From positions 5,613,001 to 5,677,000 of the forward strand of contig CP001769.1 of NCBI GenBank assembly GCA_000024525.1: a stretch of DNA of 64,000 bases, written 5' to 3'. Of the stretch, positions 50,239 to 58,380 are shown piece after piece (positions within the stretch are counted from its first letter, which is position 1; each line of letters opens with the position of its first letter). The translations under genes were made by a program, and so were the position numbers. The notes below the pieces were generated by a model. That model saw nothing but the letters and a program-made list of their open reading frames with translations. It was not told the origin of the DNA and did no database searches. The stretch comes from Spirosoma linguale DSM 74. Its GTDB lineage: Bacteria; Bacteroidota; Bacteroidia; Cytophagales; Spirosomataceae.

Positions 50239-50919
50239 ATGAAAAAGCTACTTATTCCCTGCCTTTTGCTCGGTGCCTTTGCGTTTACTGCACCTCCAAA
50301 ATGGACAATGTTGTTCGACGGCAAGACCATTAAAGGCTGGCACAGCTACCACAAAGATGGCGTAGTCGGCTGGTCTATCGAAGATGGCGCCCTCACGCCC
50401 GACGGTACCGGTGGCGACCTCGTGACCGACAAAGAATACGAGAACTTTGACCTGGAGTTCGAGTTTAAAATTCCCAAAGGCAGCAACAGCGGTGTTGTTT
50501 ACAAAATCATCGACAGCCCCGATATTAAATCGACTTACATGTCGGGTCCGGAATATCAGGTGATCGACGACAAAGGGTATCTGGATGGCGACGGCAAGCC
50601 ATACAAGCTGAAAGACACCCAGATGACCGGTGCCAACTACGACATGATTCCCCCTTCGGATTTTAGCGTAGCCAAGGCCCCCGGCGAGTGGAACAAAGGC
50701 CGCATTGTGGTCAACAAAAACCACGTCGAGCATTATCTGAATGGTAAAAAGTTGGTCGATTACCAATATGGCGCTGATGAGTGGAAGGCGCTGGTAGCCA
50801 AGAGCAAGTTTGCCAGCTGGCCCTATGCGACTCCCCACGCGAAAGGCAAAATAGCCCTGCAAAACCACAGCCCCAAAGAGCGCGTTTGGTACCGGAACGT
50901 AAAGATTCGGGAGTTGTAA
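50239..50919 (+). CDS. DUF1080 (3-keto-disaccharide hydrolase-like) secreted protein
   Basis: 226 residues. A signal peptide (MKKLLIPCLLLGAFAFT-AP) precedes the DUF1080 jelly-roll domain: WTMLFDGKTIKGWHSYHKDG, SIEDGALTPDGTGGDLVTDK, FDLEFEFKIPKGSNSGVVYK, YMSGPEYQVIDDKGY, HYLNGKKLVDYQY and GKIALQNHSPKERVWYRNVK. The family includes 3-ketoglucoside / 3-keto-disaccharide hydrolases found in Bacteroidota sugar-processing loci, with many uncharacterised members. It acts outside the cytoplasm. Single-gene unit with a terminator after it. The exact substrate is not known. Confidence 0.88.
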   Translation: MKKLLIPCLLLGAFAFTAPPKWTMLFDGKTIKGWHSYHKDGVVGWSIEDGALTPDGTGGDLVTDKEYENFDLEFEFKIPKGSNSGVVYKIIDSPDIKSTYMSGPEYQVIDDKGYLDGDGKPYKLKDTQMTGANYDMIPPSDFSVAKAPGEWNKGRIVVNKNHVEHYLNGKKLVDYQYGADEWKALVAKSKFASWPYATPHAKGKIALQNHSPKERVWYRNVKIREL

Positions 50920-50939
50920 TATCCCAGAATCCAATTTAT

Positions 50940-50976
50940 AAGGCCCTATTCTATCAATTAGAGTAGGGCCTTTTGT
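50940..50976 (+). terminator. Intrinsic terminator of the DUF1080 gene
   Basis: AAGGCCCTATTCT pairs with AGAGTAGGGCCTT (one mismatch), 7-nt loop, followed by TTGTTTTC. Confidence 0.85.
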
Positions 50977-51120
50977 TTTCTTATTAATCCATTAAATAAC
51001 GTGGGTAATGGCCGCGTAGCGGACTAAACCCCGTGCTGGGCACTATGGTTGAGTTACTACAAAGTAATTTGATAATAACTCAACCAGATTCTACGAAACA
51101 GCCCCCGGCTATAACCGTCA

Positions 51121-52929
51121 TCAATACCCTCGTGCCGTATTATCCGCTCGGGGGTCAGATGCGCCTTCGTAGGAGCCGTCGGGGCGAACCAGCACGCAGT
51201 CCATACGCCCGAGGGTGTTACTGAGCTGTTCCAGAATATAACCACGACTTTTCAGAGCTTCAATGGTGGCAGTGGAAAAGGCTCCGTTTTCGAAAATCGT
51301 TTTGTCGGGTAGCCACTGGTGGTGAAATTTCAGCGCATTGACCGACTGCTGCATGGTCATGCCGTGTTCAATCACGTTCAGGATGGTTTGGTATACCGAT
51401 GTCATGATCGTTGACCCACCCGGCGTGCCTACCACCATGAACAATTTGCCGTCTTTTTCCAGAATGGTAGGGGTCATGGACGACAGCATGCGCTTATGGG
51501 GCGCAATGGCATTTGCCTGATTACCGATCAATCCATACATATTGGGCGATCCGGGCTTGATGCTGAAATCATCCATTTCGTTATTCATGAAAAACCCGGC
51601 TCCGCCAATGACGACCCGGCTGCCGTATCCACCGTTGAGGGTGGTGGTGATACTCACGGCATTGCCTTCTTTATCGACCACCGAAAAGTGGGTAGTTTCC
51701 AGACTCTCGTAACCCGGAATGGTACCGCCCCGCACCGCCCGGCTATCGGTTGCTTTGGCCCACGAGAAATCCGTCCAGCGGGTGCGCAGGTACTCAGGGC
51801 TCATCAGTTGTGTGGCGGGAACTTTCACAAAGTCGGGGTCACCCAGAAACTTGGCCCGGTCGGCGTATACCCGGCGTTCGGCTTCGATCATAACCTGCAC
51901 GGTGCTGTCCTTATTCCAGCCCCATTTACGCAGCGGGTAGGGCTCCGTAAAGCGCATCATCTGCACCAACGCGATGCCACCGCTTGAGGTAGGCGGCATG
52001 GTAATGACGTTATAATTTTTGTAGGCCGCCAGGATGGGATCGCGCCAGATGGAGTGGTAGTTTTTCAGGTCTTCTTCCGTTATCAAGCCTTTGCCGCGTA
52101 CCATTTCTTCCGCCAGCAGACGCGCCGTTTCGCCCTCGTAAAAGCCCGCCCGCCCCTGCGCCTGAATGCGCTGAAGCGTTTTGGCCAGATCGGCCTGTAT
52201 CAGCAAATCGCCCTTGTGCCAGGATACGGTATCAGCCGGTGCCACACTTTTCAGAAAATACGCTTTGCCGGGATTAATCGTGTTCAGGTCCGTTTTGATC
52301 CGGTTGAGCCCGAGGGCATCCCGCTCCGTCAAGGGAAAGCCTTTGCTGGCGAGGTCGATAGCGGGCTGCAACACCTGAGCCCAGGTTAGCTTCCCGAACC
52401 GCTTGTGGGCTTCGACCATCCCGTCAACCGAACCGGGTACGCCACTGGCCAGATGTCCGCTGATACTCAGGCCTGGCCGTACATTTCCCAGCGAATCGAG
52501 GTACATATTCTGGGTAGCCCGTCCGGGGGCCTTTTCCCGGTAATCGAGCGAGTAGGCTTTCCCGGCTTTATCCCGATACACCATAAAGCCGCCCCCGCCA
52601 ATGTTCCCCGCGCCGGGATACACCACCGCCAGTGCAAACTGCACTGCTACGGCCGCATCGACTGCATTGCCACCCGCTTTCAGAATAGCCAGCCCCACCT
52701 GCGAAGCTTCGGGATGGGCCGATGCCACCATGCCATTTCGCCCGATTACACCCACCCGATCCGAGAAGAACGGCTTAACCGTTGGGTCCTCATCGCGGTA
52801 TTGGTACACACCCTGGCTTTGCTTAACTTTTGTATCGGCAGTTGTGGTTGTGGTCGACTGTGTTTTGCAGGAAGCGACCACCAGGGTAAATCCGAGCAGG
52901 CAGTAATAAGGAACGAGACGTATATTCAT
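51121..52929 (-). CDS. ggt: Gamma-glutamyltransferase, lipoprotein
   Basis: 602 residues. N-terminal lipobox VASC (signal MNIRLVPYYCLLGFTLVVAS-C) suggests an outer- or inner-membrane lipoprotein facing the periplasm. The large-subunit part has MVASAHPEASQVGLAILKAG, GGNAVDAAVAVQFALAVVYP and GNIGGGGFMVYRD. Autocleavage is expected before Thr412 in ETTHFSVVDKEGNAVSITTT, which becomes the N-terminal nucleophile of the small subunit; GYGSRVVIGGAGFFMNNEMD follows. It hydrolyses or transfers the gamma-glutamyl group of glutathione and related compounds. Single gene with its own promoter; length is typical for the family. Confidence 0.95.
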   Translation of the reverse strand: MNIRLVPYYCLLGFTLVVASCKTQSTTTTTADTKVKQSQGVYQYRDEDPTVKPFFSDRVGVIGRNGMVASAHPEASQVGLAILKAGGNAVDAAVAVQFALAVVYPGAGNIGGGGFMVYRDKAGKAYSLDYREKAPGRATQNMYLDSLGNVRPGLSISGHLASGVPGSVDGMVEAHKRFGKLTWAQVLQPAIDLASKGFPLTERDALGLNRIKTDLNTINPGKAYFLKSVAPADTVSWHKGDLLIQADLAKTLQRIQAQGRAGFYEGETARLLAEEMVRGKGLITEEDLKNYHSIWRDPILAAYKNYNVITMPPTSSGGIALVQMMRFTEPYPLRKWGWNKDSTVQVMIEAERRVYADRAKFLGDPDFVKVPATQLMSPEYLRTRWTDFSWAKATDSRAVRGGTIPGYESLETTHFSVVDKEGNAVSITTTLNGGYGSRVVIGGAGFFMNNEMDDFSIKPGSPNMYGLIGNQANAIAPHKRMLSSMTPTILEKDGKLFMVVGTPGGSTIMTSVYQTILNVIEHGMTMQQSVNALKFHHQWLPDKTIFENGAFSTATIEALKSRGYILEQLSNTLGRMDCVLVRPDGSYEGASDPRADNTARGY

Positions 52930-52963
52930 GGAGATTCTATTGCGGTTGCATCGTGTTAATTTA

Positions 52964-52994
52964 CAAAAATAACGTTATCCCGACGATAGCCAAA
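52964..52994 (-). promoter_or_regulatory. Bacteroidota-type promoter of ggt
   Basis: On the - strand, TTTG (52994-52991), 19-base spacer, TATTTTTG (52971-52964). Both boxes match the TTTG-N19-TAnnTTTG pattern. The ggt start codon is 35 bases downstream. Confidence 0.65.
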
Positions 52995-53146
52995 TCCGCC
53001 ACTTATCCGCCCGAACCTTATACTTGTCCAAAATGGTTTGGGGAAGCAGCGTCATTATCGTACTTTCATAGCTGGAGTTGTACTGGCAAAATATCCATTC
53101 GGTGAAATGGCCGTTCACTCTTTCACTCTTTCGCTCTTTACATCAG

Positions 53147-54388
53147 GTGAAATTCCTTCGTCAGACTTTTGAAAGTTTTCGGTTCGCATGGCAGGCACTG
53201 CGGTCGAATCTGCTGCGTACCATGCTTTCCCTGCTGGGCGTAACCATTGGGATTTTTGCGATCATCGCCGTTTTCACGTTGGTCGATTCGCTTGAGGGAA
53301 GCATTCGTACCAGCCTGTCGTTTATTGGCGACAAGGTGGTTTACGTGCAGAAGATGCCCTGGTCTTTTGGCGGGGAGTACCAATGGTGGAAATTCTTTCA
53401 GCGACCTGAGCCGAAGTATTCTGAATATAAATTTCTGAGTGAACGACTGGAAAATGCCAAGGCCGTTGTGGCTATGAGCTTCAAAGGGCGCGTCACGGTT
53501 AAGCGGGAAAACAACAGTATGTCATCCCTTATTCAGGGGACAACGCTGGACTATAATGTTATTTCGGATGTGCCGATTGAGAACGGCCGTTATTTTACAC
53601 AGCAGGAAATCGATGTGGCTCGAAACGTGGCCATCATTGGCTCCGACGTAGCCGAAAACCTATTCCCCGGCGAAGACCCCATTGGCAAAACCTTCAAGAT
53701 CAGCGGCCTTAATTTTACGGTCATTGGTGTACAGCGCAAAAAAGGGGAAAGCCTGCTTAACGTAGGCGGCAACCCTGATATTAAGTGCCTGATTCCCTAC
53801 GGCGCCTTCGCCAAAATGTTCAATTCCATCAACCCTAACCTTACCATTACCGTCAAAGGGTACGACACCGACGAGGGACTACTCGAACTGGAGAGTGAAA
53901 TTCGGGGCCTTTTACGCACACGACGCGGCTTGCGACCCGTACAGGACGACAATTTTGCCATCAACCGACCCGAAGCGGCCGCTCAGGCTATTGGCGGCAT
54001 TTTTGCGGTGCTTACAGTAGCAGGCTGGGTAATCGGCGGTTTTTCGATTCTGATCGGTGGGTTCGGCATTGCCAACATTATGTTCGTCAGTGTAAAAGAG
54101 CGCACCAATATTATCGGTATTCAGAAATCCCTGGGCGCAAAGAACTACGTTATCCTGTTCCAGTTTCTCTTTGAGGCCGTTCTGCTGAGCCTTGTTGGCG
54201 GGTTGGCCGGTATCTTTCTCGTTTACCTGCTGTCGTTTATGAGCTTAGGTAGCCTGGAGCTGGTTCTTTCGGCCAATAACATTGCCCTTGGCCTGGGCGT
54301 TTCGAGCGCCATCGGGATTATATCCGGTATCGTTCCGGCGTTCTCAGCCGCCCGTCTCGACCCGGTAATTGCTATCCGGGCAAAATAA
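53147..54388 (+). CDS. MacB-like ABC transporter permease, ordinary four-helix type
   Basis: 413 residues from a GTG at 53147, which gives MKFLRQTFESFRFAWQALRS, a typical start; the frame is open to a TTG at 53078. Single FtsX unit: helix 1 in LLRTMLSLLGVTIGIFAIIA, MacB periplasmic domain, then three helices with the coupling loop ERTNIIGIQKSLGAKNYVIL and the end SAARLDPVIAIRAK. This is a lipoprotein- or peptide-export type permease of MacB/LolC/YknZ kind. It is distinct from the duplicated permeases upstream and also lacks a neighbouring ATPase. Starts 218 bases from the divergent ggt start. Confidence 0.9.
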   Translation: MKFLRQTFESFRFAWQALRSNLLRTMLSLLGVTIGIFAIIAVFTLVDSLEGSIRTSLSFIGDKVVYVQKMPWSFGGEYQWWKFFQRPEPKYSEYKFLSERLENAKAVVAMSFKGRVTVKRENNSMSSLIQGTTLDYNVISDVPIENGRYFTQQEIDVARNVAIIGSDVAENLFPGEDPIGKTFKISGLNFTVIGVQRKKGESLLNVGGNPDIKCLIPYGAFAKMFNSINPNLTITVKGYDTDEGLLELESEIRGLLRTRRGLRPVQDDNFAINRPEAAAQAIGGIFAVLTVAGWVIGGFSILIGGFGIANIMFVSVKERTNIIGIQKSLGAKNYVILFQFLFEAVLLSLVGGLAGIFLVYLLSFMSLGSLELVLSANNIALGLGVSSAIGIISGIVPAFSAARLDPVIAIRAK

Positions 54389-54944
54389 TTTTACCGACAT
54401 GTCCGGCTCAGAGAAGTCTGGACTCTTCCTGAATACGTATCTATACCCGTAAAAGGCGATGTAGTTCCTTTAATCACCACATCGCCTTTACTGTTTTTGT
54501 AAGTACCTGAAAAAATTTAATTTTTCGTGATTACTTATCATTTCGAATAAGTAAGAAACTTACTCAGACGTAATACAGTTACCTGTACGAAAGCAAGTTT
54601 CTAATTTTCTACTTTTTGGCTTATTTAATAGTCTCGTAACGTACGCTTGCCAATAGTTTGCTGATTTCTTCTTATCCTTGCTTTTCTTTTCAGTGCCTTT
54701 CTACTCAGCAAACGCCCTCTTCAGTCAACCTGGTTTTGTTCTGATTCCTGCGTTCATCACTCTTTACAGAAAATCCTATTCAGCATCTTTAACGTAAACC
54801 TGAGTTCAATTGCATTTCAACAAGTCCTATCCACTCCTAGGCCCGGTTGAGCAGATCGATCCGGGTAGTCAGAATAGAACTCATTGCATGGCAGCCTCGA
54901 CCTGGGTTATCCATTGTTTCGGTTCAACTAATCGTTAACCACTA
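54389..54944. other. 556-bp gap without a recognised gene
   Basis: Contains one terminator (54452) and otherwise AT-richer DNA than its surroundings. No open frame here resembles a gene. It probably holds the promoter of the HxlR operon, but no TAnnTTTG match stands out. Confidence 0.6.
54452..54498 (+). terminator. Terminator of the MacB-like permease gene
   Basis: AAAGGCGATGT (54452-54462) pairs exactly with ACATCGCCTTT (54479-54489), 16-nt loop, followed by ACTGTTTTT. Confidence 0.8.
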
Positions 54945-55277
54945 ATGACAGGAAGTACCCGAACTGAGTTGCCGTTTAAGCCCGATCTACTGTTAATTAC
55001 TAACTCGCTGGCTATCATATCCGGCAAATGGCGTCTATATATTATTCTGACTCTGGGCGAGGAAACCCTTCGATATAGCCAGTTAAGCGACAGGATGCCG
55101 GAAATCAGCCAGAAAATATTGGCCAGTGAATTAAAAGCACTGGTTGCCCTGGGCATCCTGAGTCGGGAAGCCTATGCCGAGATTCCACCGCGAGTAGAAT
55201 ACAGACTCACCGAACGAGGTCGATTAACTCTGCCCATTTTACGGCAGATACAGGATATCGGCCAAACCCTTAACTAA
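54945..55277 (+). CDS. HxlR family winged-helix transcriptional regulator
   Basis: 110 residues with the HxlR core: AIISGKWRLYIILTLGEETL, RYSQLSDRMPEISQKILASE, LKALVALGILSREAYAEIPP and RVEYRLTERGRLTLPILRQI. The N-terminal Cys found in redox-sensing HypR-type members is absent. It starts a run of four + strand genes (54945-58286) with 7-base spacing to the desaturase, and probably controls that lipid-modifying operon. Effector unknown. Confidence 0.88.
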   Translation: MTGSTRTELPFKPDLLLITNSLAIISGKWRLYIILTLGEETLRYSQLSDRMPEISQKILASELKALVALGILSREAYAEIPPRVEYRLTERGRLTLPILRQIQDIGQTLN

Positions 55278-55284
55278 TCCATTG

Positions 55285-56430
55285 ATGTCAGCTCAATTAA
55301 AATTCAAAGACAGAACCCGCTCACAATTCTTTTCAACAGTCCGCAAACGAGTCGACGCTTATTTTGTCGAGAACGGTGTTTCGTCCAATGCCAATGCGGC
55401 TATGTGGCGTAAAGCCAGCTTTTTCCTAATTGGTTACGCAACTCTCTACGGCCTTATCCTGTCGAACCAGTTTGGGTTATGGACCATGTTCGGCATGGCC
55501 ATTGTGCTGGGTATGTTTGCCGCGTTCATTGGCTTTAATGTCTCGCACGATGGCCTGCACGGGTCGTTTTCGTCGCGCGGCTGGGTAAACCGGCTTATGG
55601 GCAACAGTTTTTACCTGCTGGGAGCTAACCCCTATATCTGGAAAATTACACACAACATCGTTCACCATACGTACACCAACATACCGGGTCATGACGAAGA
55701 CATCGAACTGGCGCCGGGACTGGTACGGCTGGACCCCCAGGAGGACCTTAAGCCCTGGCACCGGTTTCAGCAGTGGTACACCTTTCCGCTGTATGCCCTG
55801 GCTTCGCTGTCGTGGGTATTTCGCAAAGACTTCGTAAAATTTTTCAAGAATCAGATCGGTCACCACGATAACTCGTCGCATCCCCGGCAGGAGTATGTGA
55901 AGCTGTTCGCGTCCAAGATCATTTATTATTTCTTCTTTCTGATTTTACCCGTTCTTGTTCTTGACCTGACCTGGTGGCAGCTGGCAGTGGGCTTTATCAT
56001 GATGCACATTGCTGAAGGTCTGGTACTGGGGCTTGTTTTTCAACTGGCGCACGCAGTGGAAGGTACCGACTTCCCCATGCCCGACGAGCGGGGCGACATA
56101 CAGGAGGCCTGGGCCGTTCACCAGATGCGTACGACGGCGAATTTTGCGCCCGATTCGGCAACAGCCGCGTTCTTCTGCGGTGGCCTGAACCGGCAGATCG
56201 AGCACCATTTATTCCCGAAAGTCTGTCACATTCACTATCCGGCTATTTCTAAAATTGTGAAGGATACCGCCCACGAGTTTGGCTTACCCTACCTCGAAAA
56301 CCGCACCTTCGGCTCGGCGCTTTTGTCGCACTTCAGGCTGCTACGGACATTAGGCCGCACCCAACCCGTCAGGCCGTTGGTCGCTCAGCCTGTGGCGGTA
56401 ACACAACAGGAACCAGTGCCCTTCCTGTAA
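55285..56430 (+). CDS. Fatty acid / acyl-CoA desaturase
   Basis: 381 residues from the ATG at 55285. All three histidine boxes are present: HDGLH, HNIVHH and QIEHH, in the order typical of membrane di-iron front-end desaturases, here without a cytochrome b5 domain. Hydrophobic segments (FFLIGYATLYGLILSNQFGL, IVLGMFAAFIGFNV, FFLILPVLVLDLTWW) flank the boxes. It introduces a double bond into acyl chains in the membrane. It is followed 51 bases later by a cyclopropane-synthase-like methyltransferase, which would act on unsaturated lipids, a coherent pairing. Confidence 0.92.
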   Translation: MSAQLKFKDRTRSQFFSTVRKRVDAYFVENGVSSNANAAMWRKASFFLIGYATLYGLILSNQFGLWTMFGMAIVLGMFAAFIGFNVSHDGLHGSFSSRGWVNRLMGNSFYLLGANPYIWKITHNIVHHTYTNIPGHDEDIELAPGLVRLDPQEDLKPWHRFQQWYTFPLYALASLSWVFRKDFVKFFKNQIGHHDNSSHPRQEYVKLFASKIIYYFFFLILPVLVLDLTWWQLAVGFIMMHIAEGLVLGLVFQLAHAVEGTDFPMPDERGDIQEAWAVHQMRTTANFAPDSATAAFFCGGLNRQIEHHLFPKVCHIHYPAISKIVKDTAHEFGLPYLENRTFGSALLSHFRLLRTLGRTQPVRPLVAQPVAVTQQEPVPFL

Positions 56431-56481
56431 GAGGTACTGATTCAACAATACGTACGTAACTCACCCTTAACTCTTTCTATC

Positions 56482-57387
56482 ATGGCATCGCAGCAGGACC
56501 TTGACTTCACGTACACAACAATTGACAAAGTTTTTCGCCTGAGTATGGGCGAAACCGGTGACTACAGCGGTGCCATGTATAACGGTGATTTCTCCCTGAC
56601 GCTTGAACAGGCGCAGGAACAGAAGCACAAATTCATTGCGGATAGCCTCAACGTGAAACCCGGCTCCAAAGTGCTGGATATGGGTTGCGGCTGGGGACCA
56701 TACCTGACCTATGCGACAAAAAAACGGGGAGCGATCGGTAAAGGTGTTACACTTTCCAAAGGCCAGGCCGAAGCCTGCCGTGCCAACGGATTAGATGTCG
56801 ATATTAAAGACTGTCGCCTGATAACTCCCGCCGATTATGGCACCTTCGATGCCGTTAGCTGCATTGGCGGGATGGAGCACTTCTGTTCCATCGAGCAATA
56901 TCTGGCCGGTGATCAGGATAAAGTATATGCCGACTTCTTCAAAAACCTGTACGAACTCCTGCCCGTAGGGGGCCGGTTTTACATGCAGACGATGGTGTTC
57001 GGGAAAAACATGATTCCTTATGAGGAAATCAGCCTCGACGCTCCCAAGGATTCGGATTCGTATATGCTGGCGCTCATGATTGCCCAGTTTCCGGGGTCGT
57101 GGCTTCCGTACGGACCGGAGCAGGTGATCCGGAATGCCCAACCGCTGTTTAAACTCGTTTCCCAAAGCAGCGGCCGGCTCGACTATATCGAAACGATTGG
57201 CCAATGGCGTAAGCGATTCAGGGCCTTTAACCTGACCAAATACGCACTATATGCTTCGTTGCTACCAAAATTATTGACCAACAAACCCTTTCAGGATTTG
57301 ATTGCCGTGTTCCGGAAAAGCCCGAACCGGGTGTGCTTTCAGCGGGAAACAATGGAGCATTACCGATTGGTCTTCGAGAAAGTATAG
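56482..57387 (+). CDS. CFA-synthase-like SAM-dependent methyltransferase
   Basis: 301 residues. The N-terminal YSGAMYNGDFSLTLEQAQEQ is close to the YScAyf-type start of mycolic/cyclopropane acid synthases. Motif I is VLDMGCGWGPYLTYATKKRG, followed by GVTLSKGQAEACRANGLDVD and DAVSCIGGMEHFC. This group methylates unsaturated acyl chains or related lipids using SAM. It is shorter than E. coli Cfa (382 aa). Placed between a desaturase and a transglutaminase; lipid modification is inferred from the family and context. Confidence 0.85.
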   Translation: MASQQDLDFTYTTIDKVFRLSMGETGDYSGAMYNGDFSLTLEQAQEQKHKFIADSLNVKPGSKVLDMGCGWGPYLTYATKKRGAIGKGVTLSKGQAEACRANGLDVDIKDCRLITPADYGTFDAVSCIGGMEHFCSIEQYLAGDQDKVYADFFKNLYELLPVGGRFYMQTMVFGKNMIPYEEISLDAPKDSDSYMLALMIAQFPGSWLPYGPEQVIRNAQPLFKLVSQSSGRLDYIETIGQWRKRFRAFNLTKYALYASLLPKLLTNKPFQDLIAVFRKSPNRVCFQRETMEHYRLVFEKV

Positions 57388-57416
57388 CGTAGCAAGCCTT
57401 CACCTCATCATCAGCC

Positions 57417-58286
57417 ATGTCTGTCCGTGTCGCCATTCACCACCATACCCAATATGATTATGACCGGGTCGTTTTTCTGTCGCCCCACCTGATTCGGCTC
57501 CGGCCCGTGGCCCACAGCCCGGCCATCATCGAATCGTATACGCTGACGATCCAACCCGCCAATCACGTTGTCCACTGGCAGCAGGACCCTTTCGGAAATT
57601 TTGTCGCCCGCGTGGATTTTTGGGAGTCGATGTCCATGATGTCGGTTGATGTCGACATCATTGCCCGGCTGGAGCCAGTAAACCCGTTCGACTTTTTCCT
57701 GGACACCTATGCCCAGTCGTTTCCGTTTAGCTACGATGCACAGCTCAAGAAAGGGCTTTTGCCGTATCTGGACGTCGGTGAGCCCGGCCCCCGGTTTAGC
57801 CAGTGGCTACAGAGCATAGACCGTAGCCCTCAGGGAACGATTGACTTTCTGATCAAGCTGAATCAAAAGATAGTTCAGGATATTGCCTACACCATTCGGA
57901 TGCAACCGGGGGTCCAAACGCCCGACGAAACGCTTGAGCTGGCCATTGGCTCCTGTCGCGATTCGGGATGGCTGCTCGTGCAGGCACTTCGGCACGTCGG
58001 CCTGGCCGCCCGTTTTGTTTCGGGTTATCTGGCTCAGGTCTTTACGCCAGAGACCCAACAGAACGACCCGACCAAAGAGCATTCGCTGGCCTTACACGCC
58101 TGGGCCGAAGTGTTCATACCGGGTGCTGGCTGGATTGGCCTCGACCCCACATCGGGCATGTTAGCCACCGAAGGGCATATTCCCCTCGCCTGCACTCCCG
58201 ACCCCGACGATGCCGCCCCCATAACCGGCACCACAGACGTCAACGAAACGACTTTTACGTACGAGAACACGCTGAAGGTTCTTTAG
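57417..58286 (+). CDS. Transglutaminase-like protein
   Basis: 289 residues. The N-terminal bacterial transglutaminase-like domain (IHHHTQYDYDRVVFLSPHLI, RLRPVAHSP, DPFGNFVARVDF) leads to the papain-like core: catalytic Cys in GSCRDSGWLLVQALRHVG, His in HAWAEVFIPGAGW, and Asp in IGLDPTSG. Such proteins act as proteases or amide-bond enzymes in the cytoplasm; substrate unknown. Ends before a 20-bp inverted repeat shared with the convergent glgE gene. Confidence 0.9.
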   Translation: MSVRVAIHHHTQYDYDRVVFLSPHLIRLRPVAHSPAIIESYTLTIQPANHVVHWQQDPFGNFVARVDFWESMSMMSVDVDIIARLEPVNPFDFFLDTYAQSFPFSYDAQLKKGLLPYLDVGEPGPRFSQWLQSIDRSPQGTIDFLIKLNQKIVQDIAYTIRMQPGVQTPDETLELAIGSCRDSGWLLVQALRHVGLAARFVSGYLAQVFTPETQQNDPTKEHSLALHAWAEVFIPGAGWIGLDPTSGMLATEGHIPLACTPDPDDAAPITGTTDVNETTFTYENTLKVL

Positions 58287-58287
58287 T

Positions 58288-58360
58288 AGTCAGGTGATAG
58301 TCAGGAAATAGCTGCTGTAAGCACATAATATATTAACCACTTCCTGACTATCACCTGACT
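58288..58360. terminator. Inverted repeat between convergent genes
   Basis: 20-bp exact arms AGTCAGGTGATAGTCAGGAA (58288-58307) and its reverse complement (58341-58360) with a 33-nt loop. It lies in the 94-bp gap between transglutaminase and glgE and probably ends both transcripts. Confidence 0.65.
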
Positions 58361-58380
58361 GTTTCTTGACCATTTAAGAA

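Noticed and set aside
50248..50934. A 228-codon open frame on the - strand opposite the DUF1080 gene
   Set aside because: The + strand protein matches DUF1080 from end to end; the opposite frame has no domain and follows from codon bias.
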